From: an uncultured bacterium
GTDB taxonomy: Bacteria; Actinomycetota; Coriobacteriia; Coriobacteriales; Eggerthellaceae
Length of the DNA: 18,999 bases
Direction of reading: 5' to 3'
NCBI GenBank assembly: GCA_947649215.1
Contig: CANSQW010000005.1
Coordinates: 1 to 18,999 of the forward strand
Each line of letters begins with the position of its first letter. Position 1 is the first letter of the stretch. The notes under the pieces are model-generated. The model was not told the origin of the DNA. It ran no database searches and saw only the letters and a program-made list of their open reading frames with translations. Below are positions 6,514 through 11,284 of the stretch, in pieces. Position numbers and translations under genes: made by a program.

Positions 6514-6678
6514 CTAGCGCGCGAAGCGCTTGACCAGATTCCAGACGGCGGGGATAGCGATGAAGATCGCGGCCACGCCGAGCATGGCGGGCAGGTTGGC
6601 CCCGATAATGCTCTGGATGTTGGTGGACAGGCCGCTAATGGCGGTGCCCAGGGCGGTAGAGATGGTCTCCATTTCCAT
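6514..6678 (-). CDS. pVIII-like major coat protein (54 aa)
   Basis: The short ORF encodes 54 residues: an acidic/polar N-terminus (METISTALGTAISGLSTN), a hydrophobic helix (about residues 29-48, LPAMLGVAAIFIAIPAVWNL) and a basic C-terminus (VKRFAR). This is the classic pVIII arrangement: an acidic outer end, a membrane/packing helix and a basic end facing the DNA. There is no cleavable signal peptide, as in phage Pf3. AGGAG lies 7 nt before ATG 6678; a second in-frame ATG at 6672 is possible. The stop is followed by two hairpins and a terminator, as expected for the most abundant structural transcript. It follows the 52-aa gene by 10 nt. Function is inferred from size, topology and position, not from a named family. 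Confidence 0.75.
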   Translation of the reverse strand: MEMETISTALGTAISGLSTNIQSIIGANLPAMLGVAAIFIAIPAVWNLVKRFAR

Positions 6679-6688
6679 TTCCTTTCTC

Positions 6689-6847
6689 CTAACGAAGTAG
6701 ACGGTAGACCAGGCAGAGGAGCCTGGACGCTCCGAAAGCCAGCAAGCCTAGGAACATTGCCAGCAGGAAGCCAACGGGGACGGCGCCGAGCATGGACATG
6801 AGGAAGTCCAGGGCGACGGGGTCGGAATAGGCGTCGAGGACGCTCAC
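6689..6847 (-). CDS. small single-TM phage protein (52 aa)
   Basis: A GTG-started ORF of 52 residues, MSVLDAYSDPVALDFLMSML then a hydrophobic span (about residues 20-48) and a basic end (VYRLLR). The GTG overlaps the stop of the upstream 68-aa gene by 4 bp (GTGA), and the stop lies 10 nt before the coat gene. Size and place fit a minor coat protein of the pVII/pIX kind, or a second coat-like protein. That is inference; no family is recognised. Confidence 0.6.
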   Translation of the reverse strand: MSVLDAYSDPVALDFLMSMLGAVPVGFLLAMFLGLLAFGASRLLCLVYRLLR

Positions 6848-7050
6848 AGCACGACCGCCAGGAAGCAGAGGACGAGCAGGGCCGAGACGGCGCGGGGCGG
6901 AAGGCGCAGGACGAGCGGGACGGACGGGAGATCGGCGGCGCGCACGCGGAACCAGGAAAGCACGAGCGTCAAGACCTCATAGAGAACGAAAGCGTAAGCA
7001 AAAGAGCAAAGCAGAGCGAGAACAGAAAGAACAAGAAAAGCGACATCCAT
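6844..7050 (-). CDS. small two-TM phage membrane protein (68 aa)
   Basis: The protein has 68 residues, almost all hydrophobic: MDVAFLVLSVLALLCSFAYA plus a following span (residues about 4-33), a short Arg-containing loop (FRVRAADLPS) and a second span ending LLVLCFLAVVL. ATG 7050 directly abuts the stop of the 109-aa gene (TAGATG), with AGGTCTTAG-like sequence upstream, so it is translated as part of the phage operon. Probably a virion-tip or assembly membrane protein; the family is not recognised. Its base composition is purine-rich on the + strand (for example 6960-7040), unlike the neighbouring host genes. Confidence 0.65.
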   Translation of the reverse strand: MDVAFLVLSVLALLCSFAYAFVLYEVLTLVLSWFRVRAADLPSVPLVLRLPPRAVSALLVLCFLAVVL

Positions 7051-7380
7051 CTAAGACCTCCAAAGGTAGGCGAACGACTGGAAAAGCTGAACCCCGAGCG
7101 AGAAAGCGACGACGACCAGAATGAGGACGCCCGTGACCGTCTGGGCATACTCGAAGGCCATCAGGTCGGCGAAGAAGCCGTCCGGCACGCCCTGTGAGAC
7201 AGCAGAGGAAGCCGAATCTACAAGCGGAGCGGGAACCGCGGCGACCTCGACGGAATCAGGGGCCATGAACTCAAGGACGGAAGCCTGGAAGTCCTTGAAG
7301 CCGTCAAGCTGGCCCGCGATGGCGTCCAGGTCATCGCGGGCGCCTACGGCGAGCGAGAGAAGATAGGACTCGTCAGCCAT
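7051..7380 (-). CDS. phage membrane protein with C-terminal TM (109 aa)
   Basis: The protein has 109 residues. An acidic soluble N-terminal part (MADESYLLSLAVGARDDLDA ... FMAPDSVEVAAVPAPLVDSA) precedes one TM helix (about residues 81-104, TVTGVLILVVVAFSLGVQLF) and a short end (AYLWRS). There is no signal peptide. ATG 7380 lies two nt after the stop of the Lar-like gene. Topology suggests a tail-anchored or coat-associated protein of the phage; the family is not recognised. Confidence 0.65.
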   Translation of the reverse strand: MADESYLLSLAVGARDDLDAIAGQLDGFKDFQASVLEFMAPDSVEVAAVPAPLVDSASSAVSQGVPDGFFADLMAFEYAQTVTGVLILVVVAFSLGVQLFQSFAYLWRS

Positions 7381-7382
7381 GG

Positions 7383-7826
7383 CTAAGCCGCCTTCCGAAC
7401 GGCGGCAACCCGGTCATTCCAGGCCCGGATGGCAAGCGGTTCGGAATCAAACGGGCCATAGCGCAAAAACCCATTACAGCAGACGGCATAGCCGTCGACG
7501 AAGGACGGATAGGAGCCGCAGAGCGGGCAGCGCTCGAAGGCGTCCAACTTAAGCGTGCCCCTCTGGTAGTCGATGAAGGCAGAAAGCCCGGCGGGTGCCA
7601 TGAGGGAATCGGAGATCAGAGCCACGTCCTGGGCGATCTGCGAATAGACGTCATCGATGATGCTCAACGCACGGGAAGACGCCTGATAATCAAGCACCAC
7701 CAGGCCGTTATGGGGATTCAGGCGGACGGAGAAAAGAACGCCATGGGGGTTCGCGTCAGAATCCTTGTAGTCAGGCCACGTAGCGAGATCAAACATAACA
7801 AGGTCGTTGGGCTTCACGTAAACCAC
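7383..7826 (-). CDS. phage protein with Lar-like zinc-ribbon C-terminus
   Basis: The protein has 147 residues. The last 50 (FERCPLCGSYPSFVDGYAV, CCNG, ... PLAIRAWNDR) follow the pattern of the restriction-alleviation Lar family: CPxCG, then a second cysteine pair, then EAIxAWNxR. C100 and C103 form the first knuckle; the second has adjacent C116 and C117 instead of CxxC, so the fourth ligand is unusual. The first about 95 residues are an unrecognised domain with strands (VLFSVRLNPHNGLVVLDYQ) and a helix. Lar proteins modulate type I restriction in some phages and prophages, but many small zinc-ribbon proteins share this pattern, so anti-restriction is only a hypothesis. Start GTG 7826 lies three nt after the previous stop, with a weak ribosome site (AGG), suggesting coupling. 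A DNA-binding role in phage replication is an alternative. Confidence 0.65.
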   Translation of the reverse strand: MVYVKPNDLVMFDLATWPDYKDSDANPHGVLFSVRLNPHNGLVVLDYQASSRALSIIDDVYSQIAQDVALISDSLMAPAGLSAFIDYQRGTLKLDAFERCPLCGSYPSFVDGYAVCCNGFLRYGPFDSEPLAIRAWNDRVAAVRKAA

Positions 7827-7829
7827 CGC

Positions 7830-8147
7830 CTAAAGCTTCGCGGCTTCGGACTGCGAGAGCGCCGGGGCGAAGGCCATGGCGTCGAAGTCCGGGAACACGT
7901 TCACCAGGCGACCGCGATAGTTGCCGTACTGCTGCGAGAAACGGAAATCGAGCAGCAGATAACATGGAGCATACTGAACGAGCAGGGAAACGTCCACACC
8001 AGCGGGAACGCCCACGGTGAAGATATCGGTCGGGTCATCCGGGTTCTGGAAGGTGGCCTTGCGGTAATGCACCAACTCGCCGGTGTCCTTGTTGGTGAAA
8101 TCGTTCTCCAGAAGGCCGAGGAACACGGCAACAGACTTCGCGCGCAT
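7830..8147 (-). CDS. candidate phage ssDNA-binding protein (105 aa)
   Basis: The protein has 105 residues and is the first gene of the phage operon. It looks all-beta: alternating strands (SVAVFLGLL, VHYRKATFQ, IFTVGVP, YLLLDFRFSQ, YRGRLVNVF) with aromatic and basic residues, as in OB-fold proteins. There is no TM or signal. Filamentous phages encode a small ssDNA-binding protein (pV type) in the replication module, and this is the best candidate in the prophage. The call rests on size, fold impression and position, not on a recognised motif. ATG 8147 has a weak AGG site; a strong GGAGGAGG lies about 40 nt upstream without a start codon in range. The start is only 40 bp from the right att repeat. 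Confidence 0.5.
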   Translation of the reverse strand: MRAKSVAVFLGLLENDFTNKDTGELVHYRKATFQNPDDPTDIFTVGVPAGVDVSLLVQYAPCYLLLDFRFSQQYGNYRGRLVNVFPDFDAMAFAPALSQSEAAKL

Positions 8148-8187
8148 GATAAACCTGCTTTCTAACGGGAAGTCCTTTCCTCCTCCG

Positions 8188-8217
8188 CAGGTTTACATAA
8201 CATATATTATCGATAAT
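8188..8217 (-). other. right attachment site / reconstituted host dif
   Basis: The second 19-bp repeat copy is 8188-8206. Read on the - strand, the site is XerC arm ATTATCGATAA (8207-8217), centre TATATG (8201-8206) and XerD arm TTATGTAAACC (8190-8200). The XerC arm ends CGATAA, as in actinobacterial dif sites, and lies on the host side. This is the more canonical of the two sites and probably still works for chromosome dimer resolution. Only 67 bp separate it from the next host gene. Confidence 0.8.
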
Positions 8218-8284
8218 TTATCAAACGAGCAGAGACGCCGTGCCCGAATGCCAGCCATCATCCCTGAACGCGCTTGTGTTACGG

Positions 8285-8746
8285 TTAGCCCCAGATCGAG
8301 GTGCTGGGATCCTTGGGTGCGCTGCCGGAGCCGGCTCCGCTGCCCTGCGGCAGATTGTACGTCTCATAGAGCGACGACAAGTCACCGGTCTGGATGGCTT
8401 GGATCAGAGCCGGCATCACCGACGCCAAGGCAATGGCGTTCAGCGTGAGCGCCAGAGCGCAGACAAGCGTGCTCAGCACCGCCGAGCGCCGAATACGCGA
8501 TGCGTAGACGCTCAGCCCCGGCGCTACGCCCTCGGCGAGGACGCGTCGTACCTTGACGAGGGCCATGAGCGCACACACCACGCCGACGCCGCTCAGCACG
8601 ACGCCGCCAATAAGAAGCGAGACCGGCCCCGCCACCGTCGCGACGGTCACAAGCGTCTGAGCCGACTTCAGTTGACGCAGTCCGCCATCAGCCGGCGGCT
8701 GGTCAAAGGGGGTCTTGGGAGGCTGATTTTGGGCCTCAGTCATCAT
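8285..8746 (-). CDS. small membrane protein of unknown function
   Basis: The protein has 153 residues. A Pro/Gln-rich cytoplasmic N-terminus (residues 1-30) precedes a long hydrophobic region (about 31-65, probably two spans), a basic loop with RRVLAEGVAPGLSVYASRIR, a further span (about 89-114) and a Gly/Ser-rich C-terminal tail. The pattern of two plus one helices with a Tyr-Ala-Ser loop resembles small DUF4190-type proteins of actinobacteria, but I cannot name it. Start ATG 8746 has GGAAGG six nt upstream; the adjacent ATG at 8743 is possible. It lies just outside the prophage and is the nearest host gene to dif. Confidence 0.7.
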   Translation of the reverse strand: MMTEAQNQPPKTPFDQPPADGGLRQLKSAQTLVTVATVAGPVSLLIGGVVLSGVGVVCALMALVKVRRVLAEGVAPGLSVYASRIRRSAVLSTLVCALALTLNAIALASVMPALIQAIQTGDLSSLYETYNLPQGSGAGSGSAPKDPSTSIWG

Positions 8747-8974
8747 TCGCTGCCTTCCGTCGAAAAACAGGCCTTCTGACCTGCGGTTTTACAAACGAGG
8801 CTCTGAGAGCCGTTCTAAGGCCCTATGTTGCCCTTCCATGGGTAAATACTCATGGAAATGAGGGTTTTTCCTCCGCCTCGGCAGCCCAATATACCATCAC
8901 GCTGAGAAACGACGATCACATCGCTTCGAATTACACGGATGACCCACCGGATTGGAGCCATTCCGTAAGAAGCC
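8747..8974. other. non-coding region with three stem-loops
   Basis: There is no convincing gene in these 228 bp. Hairpins: CAGGC/GACCTG (8768-8772, 8778-8783) followed on the - strand by TTTTT (complement of 8763-8767); GGCTC/GAGCC (8799-8803, 8807-8811), also readable on the - strand; and TTCCATG/CATGGAA (8834-8840, 8851-8857) followed on the + strand by TTTTT (8865-8869). The first two could end dut transcription. The first lies only 17 nt before the start of the membrane-protein gene. Confidence 0.45.
8834..8869 (+). terminator. terminator-like hairpin without an obvious upstream gene
   Basis: TTCCATG and CATGGAA pair perfectly over a 10-nt loop and are followed after a short purine stretch by five T (8865-8869). 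No + strand gene precedes it, so its role is unclear; it may act on the - strand as an mRNA 3' structure for dut. Confidence 0.35.
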
Positions 8975-9418
8975 CTAGGCCGAGATGCCGCTGCTCCCGA
9001 ATCCGCCAGTACCGCGCTGCGTGTCGTCAAGCGACTCCACGGCCACAGGCACGACTGCCGGCGCCGCGACGATCATGAGCTGCGCGATGCGGTCACCGAC
9101 GTGAACCTCAAAAGGCTCCTTCGGGTCAAGGTTCATGAGGATGACTTTGACCTCGCCGCGATAGCCGCTGTCGATGAGCCCCGGCGCGTTGACGACGGTG
9201 ATGCCGTGCCGTGCCGCCAAGCCGCTGCGCGGGATGACGAGGCCTGCATAGCCCTGCGGGATGGCCAGGGCGAAGCCGCAGGAGACAAGCGCGCGCTCGA
9301 GCGGCTCGAGCGTGAGCGCCTCGGTCGCACGCAGATCAAGGCCGGCATCACCCTCGTGGGCATAGCTGGGAAGCTCATTTGAAAAATCGAACATTTGTAT
9401 AGGCAAGGGGAGTGGCAT
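8975..9418 (-). CDS. dut: dUTP diphosphatase (dUTPase)
   Basis: The protein has 147 residues with all five dUTPase motifs: DAGLDLRA (24-31), PRSGLA (63-68), NAPGLIDSGYRGE (77-89, catalytic Asp83), GDRIAQLMI (108-116) and RGTGGFGSSG (135-144). It hydrolyses dUTP to dUMP and pyrophosphate, keeping uracil out of DNA and supplying dTMP synthesis; the family is a cytosolic homotrimer. Start ATG 9418 has AGGA seven nt upstream; an internal ATG at 9394 would also keep all motifs. It follows nrdR by 9 nt, so the two are co-transcribed, linking nucleotide-pool cleaning with control of ribonucleotide reductase. Confidence 0.97.
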   Translation of the reverse strand: MPLPLPIQMFDFSNELPSYAHEGDAGLDLRATEALTLEPLERALVSCGFALAIPQGYAGLVIPRSGLAARHGITVVNAPGLIDSGYRGEVKVILMNLDPKEPFEVHVGDRIAQLMIVAAPAVVPVAVESLDDTQRGTGGFGSSGISA

Positions 9419-9427
9419 GATGTTTTC

Positions 9428-9874
9428 CTAAGAGAGGTCGTTGAGCGCGCTGGCGAACTCCTCGACGCTCTGGAAGTCCTTGTACACGCTCATGAAGCGG
9501 ATGTAGGCCACGTCGTCAAGCGGTGCGAGGCGCGCCATGACCAGATCACCCAGGTCCTTGGAGCGAATCTCCCCCCTTGGCGAGGCGCTCAGGTCGTTCT
9601 CTATGCCGTTGATGAGGGACTCGATCTGCTGGGGCGTGATCGGTCGCTTCGCGCAGGCACTCAGGAGGCCGCGCATGAGCTTCTGGCGGTCGAAAGCCTC
9701 GGAAGACCCATCGGACTTGATGACGATGACGGGATTCTCACCCCGACGCTCATAGGTAGTGAAGCGATGCCCGCAGGAGAGGCATTCGCGCCGGCGACGA
9801 ATGGCGGCCCCGTCATCAGCGGGACGGGAGTCGACTACCTTCGATTCGGGGTGACCGCATACGGGACAGAGCAT
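9428..9874 (-). CDS. nrdR: transcriptional repressor NrdR
   Basis: The protein has 148 residues. An N-terminal zinc ribbon (CPVC at 3-6, CLSC at 31-34, with RRRREC and GHRFTTYER) is followed by an ATP-cone domain (about residues 49-139, IKSDGSSEAFDRQKLMRGL ... RFMSVYKDF). NrdR senses dATP/ATP through the cone and represses ribonucleotide reductase genes. The length is standard. ATG 9874 has AAGGAG 4 nt upstream. It heads the nrdR-dut pair, with a plausible promoter just upstream. Confidence 0.97.
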   Translation of the reverse strand: MLCPVCGHPESKVVDSRPADDGAAIRRRRECLSCGHRFTTYERRGENPVIVIKSDGSSEAFDRQKLMRGLLSACAKRPITPQQIESLINGIENDLSASPRGEIRSKDLGDLVMARLAPLDDVAYIRFMSVYKDFQSVEEFASALNDLS

Positions 9875-9899
9875 GGCACTCCTTCAACTCGGATAAGCA

Positions 9900-9933
9900 G
9901 GGTAATAATATAACCCAAGAGGGCCCGCAGGAA
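9900..9933 (-). promoter_or_regulatory. putative nrdR-dut promoter with overlapping inverted repeat
   Basis: On the - strand, TTCCTG (complement of 9928-9933), a 17-nt spacer and TATTAT (complement of 9905-9910) lie about 30 nt before nrdR. The -10 is centred in an imperfect palindrome, GGGTAATAATATAACCC (9900-9916), which could be an operator. No match to the known NrdR box is seen. Confidence 0.45.
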
Positions 9934-10067
9934 GCAGCCCCATCGATGAGCTGATGCCGATTCACCGCATTCTGTCCATAGCGCCGGTCGCACGAGCGCT
10001 TGCGATAGCCGCCGCGCGACCGGCCACGCCGCCCGCGAACGCAGCAACGGGGCGGTCTCGAAAGGGC

Positions 10068-10295
10068 CTAGAACGGCATGAGGAGCGCGCCGAACGACAG
10101 CACGCAGCCGATGGCGAGCAGAATGCCTGACTGGCGACTCGTGAGGCTGGTCGGGTTCTTCGTCGCAGGCTTGCGCGCCAAGGGCTTCAACGAGGCCGGA
10201 AACGCTATGATGCGGGCCCGTGCAGCCGTGGTGCAAGGCCGGGGCTTGAGCGCGGAGGTGCCCGCGACTGGACAACTTCTTTCGCAATTCCTCAT
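10068..10295 (-). CDS. SOS-controlled small single-TM protein, divergent from lexA
   Basis: The protein has 75 residues. A basic, Ser/Ala/Pro-rich N-terminal part (residues 1-54) is followed by one C-terminal TM helix (about 56-74, GILLAIGCVLSFGALLMPF). ATG 10295 has a good ribosome site (GAGAGGAAG). It is transcribed away from lexA from a near-consensus promoter that contains a LexA box. Divergence from lexA, small size and a TM match the genomic place of damage-induced cell-division inhibitors such as YneA of Bacillus (which has an N-terminal TM and LysM) and its actinobacterial analogues. The sequence is unlike YneA and has no LysM, so the function is inferred from context only. GC-rich DNA can carry chance frames, but the promoter, ribosome site and TM together support a real gene. 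Confidence 0.6.
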   Translation of the reverse strand: MRNCERSCPVAGTSALKPRPCTTAARARIIAFPASLKPLARKPATKNPTSLTSRQSGILLAIGCVLSFGALLMPF

Positions 10296-10313
10296 TTTTC
10301 TTCCTCTCAGCTC

Positions 10314-10343
10314 TTGCTTAGAACCTTTGTTCGTTGATATAAT
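10314..10343 (+). promoter_or_regulatory. lexA promoter
   Basis: TTGCTT (10314-10319), an 18-nt spacer and TATAAT (10338-10343), 69 nt before the lexA start. A LexA box (10321-10332) fills the spacer, indicating autorepression. Confidence 0.7.
10321..10332. promoter_or_regulatory. LexA (SOS) box 1
   Basis: GAACCTTTGTTC fits the Gram-positive/actinobacterial GAAC-N4-GTTC palindrome. It lies between the -35 and -10 of lexA. Confidence 0.85.
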
Positions 10344-10367
10344 AGGCCGAACAAAAGTTCATGTCAA
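10339..10367 (-). promoter_or_regulatory. promoter of the divergent 75-aa SOS gene
   Basis: On the - strand, perfect TTGACA (complement of 10362-10367), a 17-nt spacer and TATTAT (complement of 10339-10344). Its -10 overlaps the lexA -10 on the other strand, and LexA box 2 lies in the spacer. It begins 44 nt before the ATG at 10295. Confidence 0.75.
10349..10360. promoter_or_regulatory. LexA (SOS) box 2
   Basis: GAACAAAAGTTC, a perfect GAAC-N4-GTTC palindrome, 28 bp from box 1. It lies within the spacer of the divergent promoter. Confidence 0.88.
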
Positions 10368-10377
10368 TAACTATTTC

Positions 10378-10389
10378 AAACATTTGTTC
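10378..10389. promoter_or_regulatory. LexA (SOS) box 3 (one mismatch)
   Basis: AAACATTTGTTC differs from GAAC-N4-GTTC at one base. It starts 29 bp after box 2, keeping near-helical spacing, and lies in the lexA leader. Confidence 0.65.
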
Positions 10390-10412
10390 TTATAGAGTGA
10401 AAGGAAGGGATC

Positions 10413-11051
10413 ATGGCCCAGAAGGTCACCAAGCGCCAGCAGGCGGTTTTGGACTGCATCGAGGACTGCATTCGCGAGAAGGGGTACGGCCCCACGGTGC
10501 GCGAGGTCTGCGAGACCCTGGGGCTGTCGTCCCCCTCAACGGTGCACGTTCACCTCAAGGCCCTTGAGGATAAGGGCTACATCAAGCGCGACCCGCTCAA
10601 ATCCCGCTCCATCGCCCTCACCTACCACCTTGATCGCGATGACGACGTGGCGAACGTGACGTCCCCCGCCTTCAGCAAGCTGGTGAACGTGCCCCTCGTG
10701 GGCAACGTGGCCGCCGGCTCCCCCATCCTGGCCGAGGAGAACATCACCGACACCATCACCCTGCCCACCGATATCGTCGGGGACTCGCCGTCTTTCCTGC
10801 TCTCAGTTCGCGGGGAGTCCATGATCGAGGCCGGCATCAACGACGGCGACTACGTGGTGGTCAAGGAGCAGCCCGTCGCCAACAACGGCGATATCGTGGT
10901 GGCCATCATCGATGACGGCGCCACGGTCAAGCGCTTCTTCAAGGAGGCTGACCATATCAGGCTCCAGCCGGAGAACTCTACGATGGATCCCATCATCACG
11001 ACCGACTGCTCCATCGCCGGCAAGGTCGTCGCGGTATTCCGACGCCTCTAG
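10413..11051 (+). CDS. lexA: LexA repressor
   Basis: The protein has 212 residues. The N-terminal winged helix-turn-helix (KVTKRQQAVLDCIEDCIREK, then GPTVREVCETLGLSSPSTVH, residues 4-45) precedes the S24-type autoprotease domain. The self-cleavage site is Ala101-Gly102 (VGNVAAGSPI); the catalytic dyad is Ser136 (RGESM) and Lys173 (ATVKRFF). It represses SOS genes and self-cleaves on activated RecA. ATG 10413 has AAGGAAGGG upstream. Three LexA boxes in its promoter region show autoregulation. It is divergent from the 75-aa TM gene; a strong hairpin follows it and the gene converges on hflX. Confidence 0.98.
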   Translation: MAQKVTKRQQAVLDCIEDCIREKGYGPTVREVCETLGLSSPSTVHVHLKALEDKGYIKRDPLKSRSIALTYHLDRDDDVANVTSPAFSKLVNVPLVGNVAAGSPILAEENITDTITLPTDIVGDSPSFLLSVRGESMIEAGINDGDYVVVKEQPVANNGDIVVAIIDDGATVKRFFKEADHIRLQPENSTMDPIITTDCSIAGKVVAVFRRL

Positions 11052-11121
11052 CAAGGCCCCGCCAAAGCGCCGGCGCAAGAGGACGGCGCGAAGGAGCATG
11101 GCCGGAGCGACGAGACGCGAA

Positions 11122-11156
11122 GAGGGGAGTGGTGCCATCGCGGCACCACTCCCCTC
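11122..11156. terminator. strong hairpin between convergent lexA and hflX
   Basis: A perfect 15-bp stem (11122-11136 with 11142-11156) surrounds a 5-nt loop. It is followed on the + strand by CCCCTTT only, so the T-run is weak, but the stem is very stable and symmetric. It probably closes lexA transcription and could serve hflX from the other side. The rest of 11052-11284 holds one more inverted repeat (GCGCGGG/CCCGCGC at 11226-11232 and 11252-11258) and no gene. Confidence 0.55.
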
Positions 11157-11284
11157 CCCCTTTCATCCGCCTGCTGATCACGGGGTGGCGCAAACGACGG
11201 ACTCACGCCCCAAAGGCCGCGCAACGCGCGGGATCCCCTCCCAAGAAGGCCCCCGCGCTTCCCGCCGACCAGGGACGCCCTCCC

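Larger units (their letters stand above)
2580..8206 (-). mobile_element. inovirus (filamentous phage) prophage integrated at dif
   Basis: A 5.6-kb block lies between perfect 19-bp direct repeats (2580-2598 and 8188-8206), with ten tightly packed - strand genes. The gene set is that of a filamentous phage: HUH replication initiator, Zot/pI ATPase, a small two-TM pVI-like protein, a long secreted adhesin with a C-terminal anchor, a 54-aa pVIII-like coat protein and small membrane proteins. The terminator placed between the coat and adhesin genes matches the known filamentous-phage plan. There is no integrase; the repeats are Xer/dif-like, so the host XerC/XerD probably mediate integration. No secretin is present, as expected for a single-membrane host. 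All reading frames look intact. One phage unit would be 5608 bp (2599-8206). Confidence 0.9.

Noticed and set aside
8880..8930. CTGAGA motif suggesting a TPP riboswitch
   Set aside because: The other conserved TPP helices and motifs are absent and the adjacent genes are unrelated to thiamine.
8815..9030. 71-codon - strand frame overlapping the dut end
   Set aside because: Overlaps the dut C-terminus out of frame and has no ribosome site or recognisable content.
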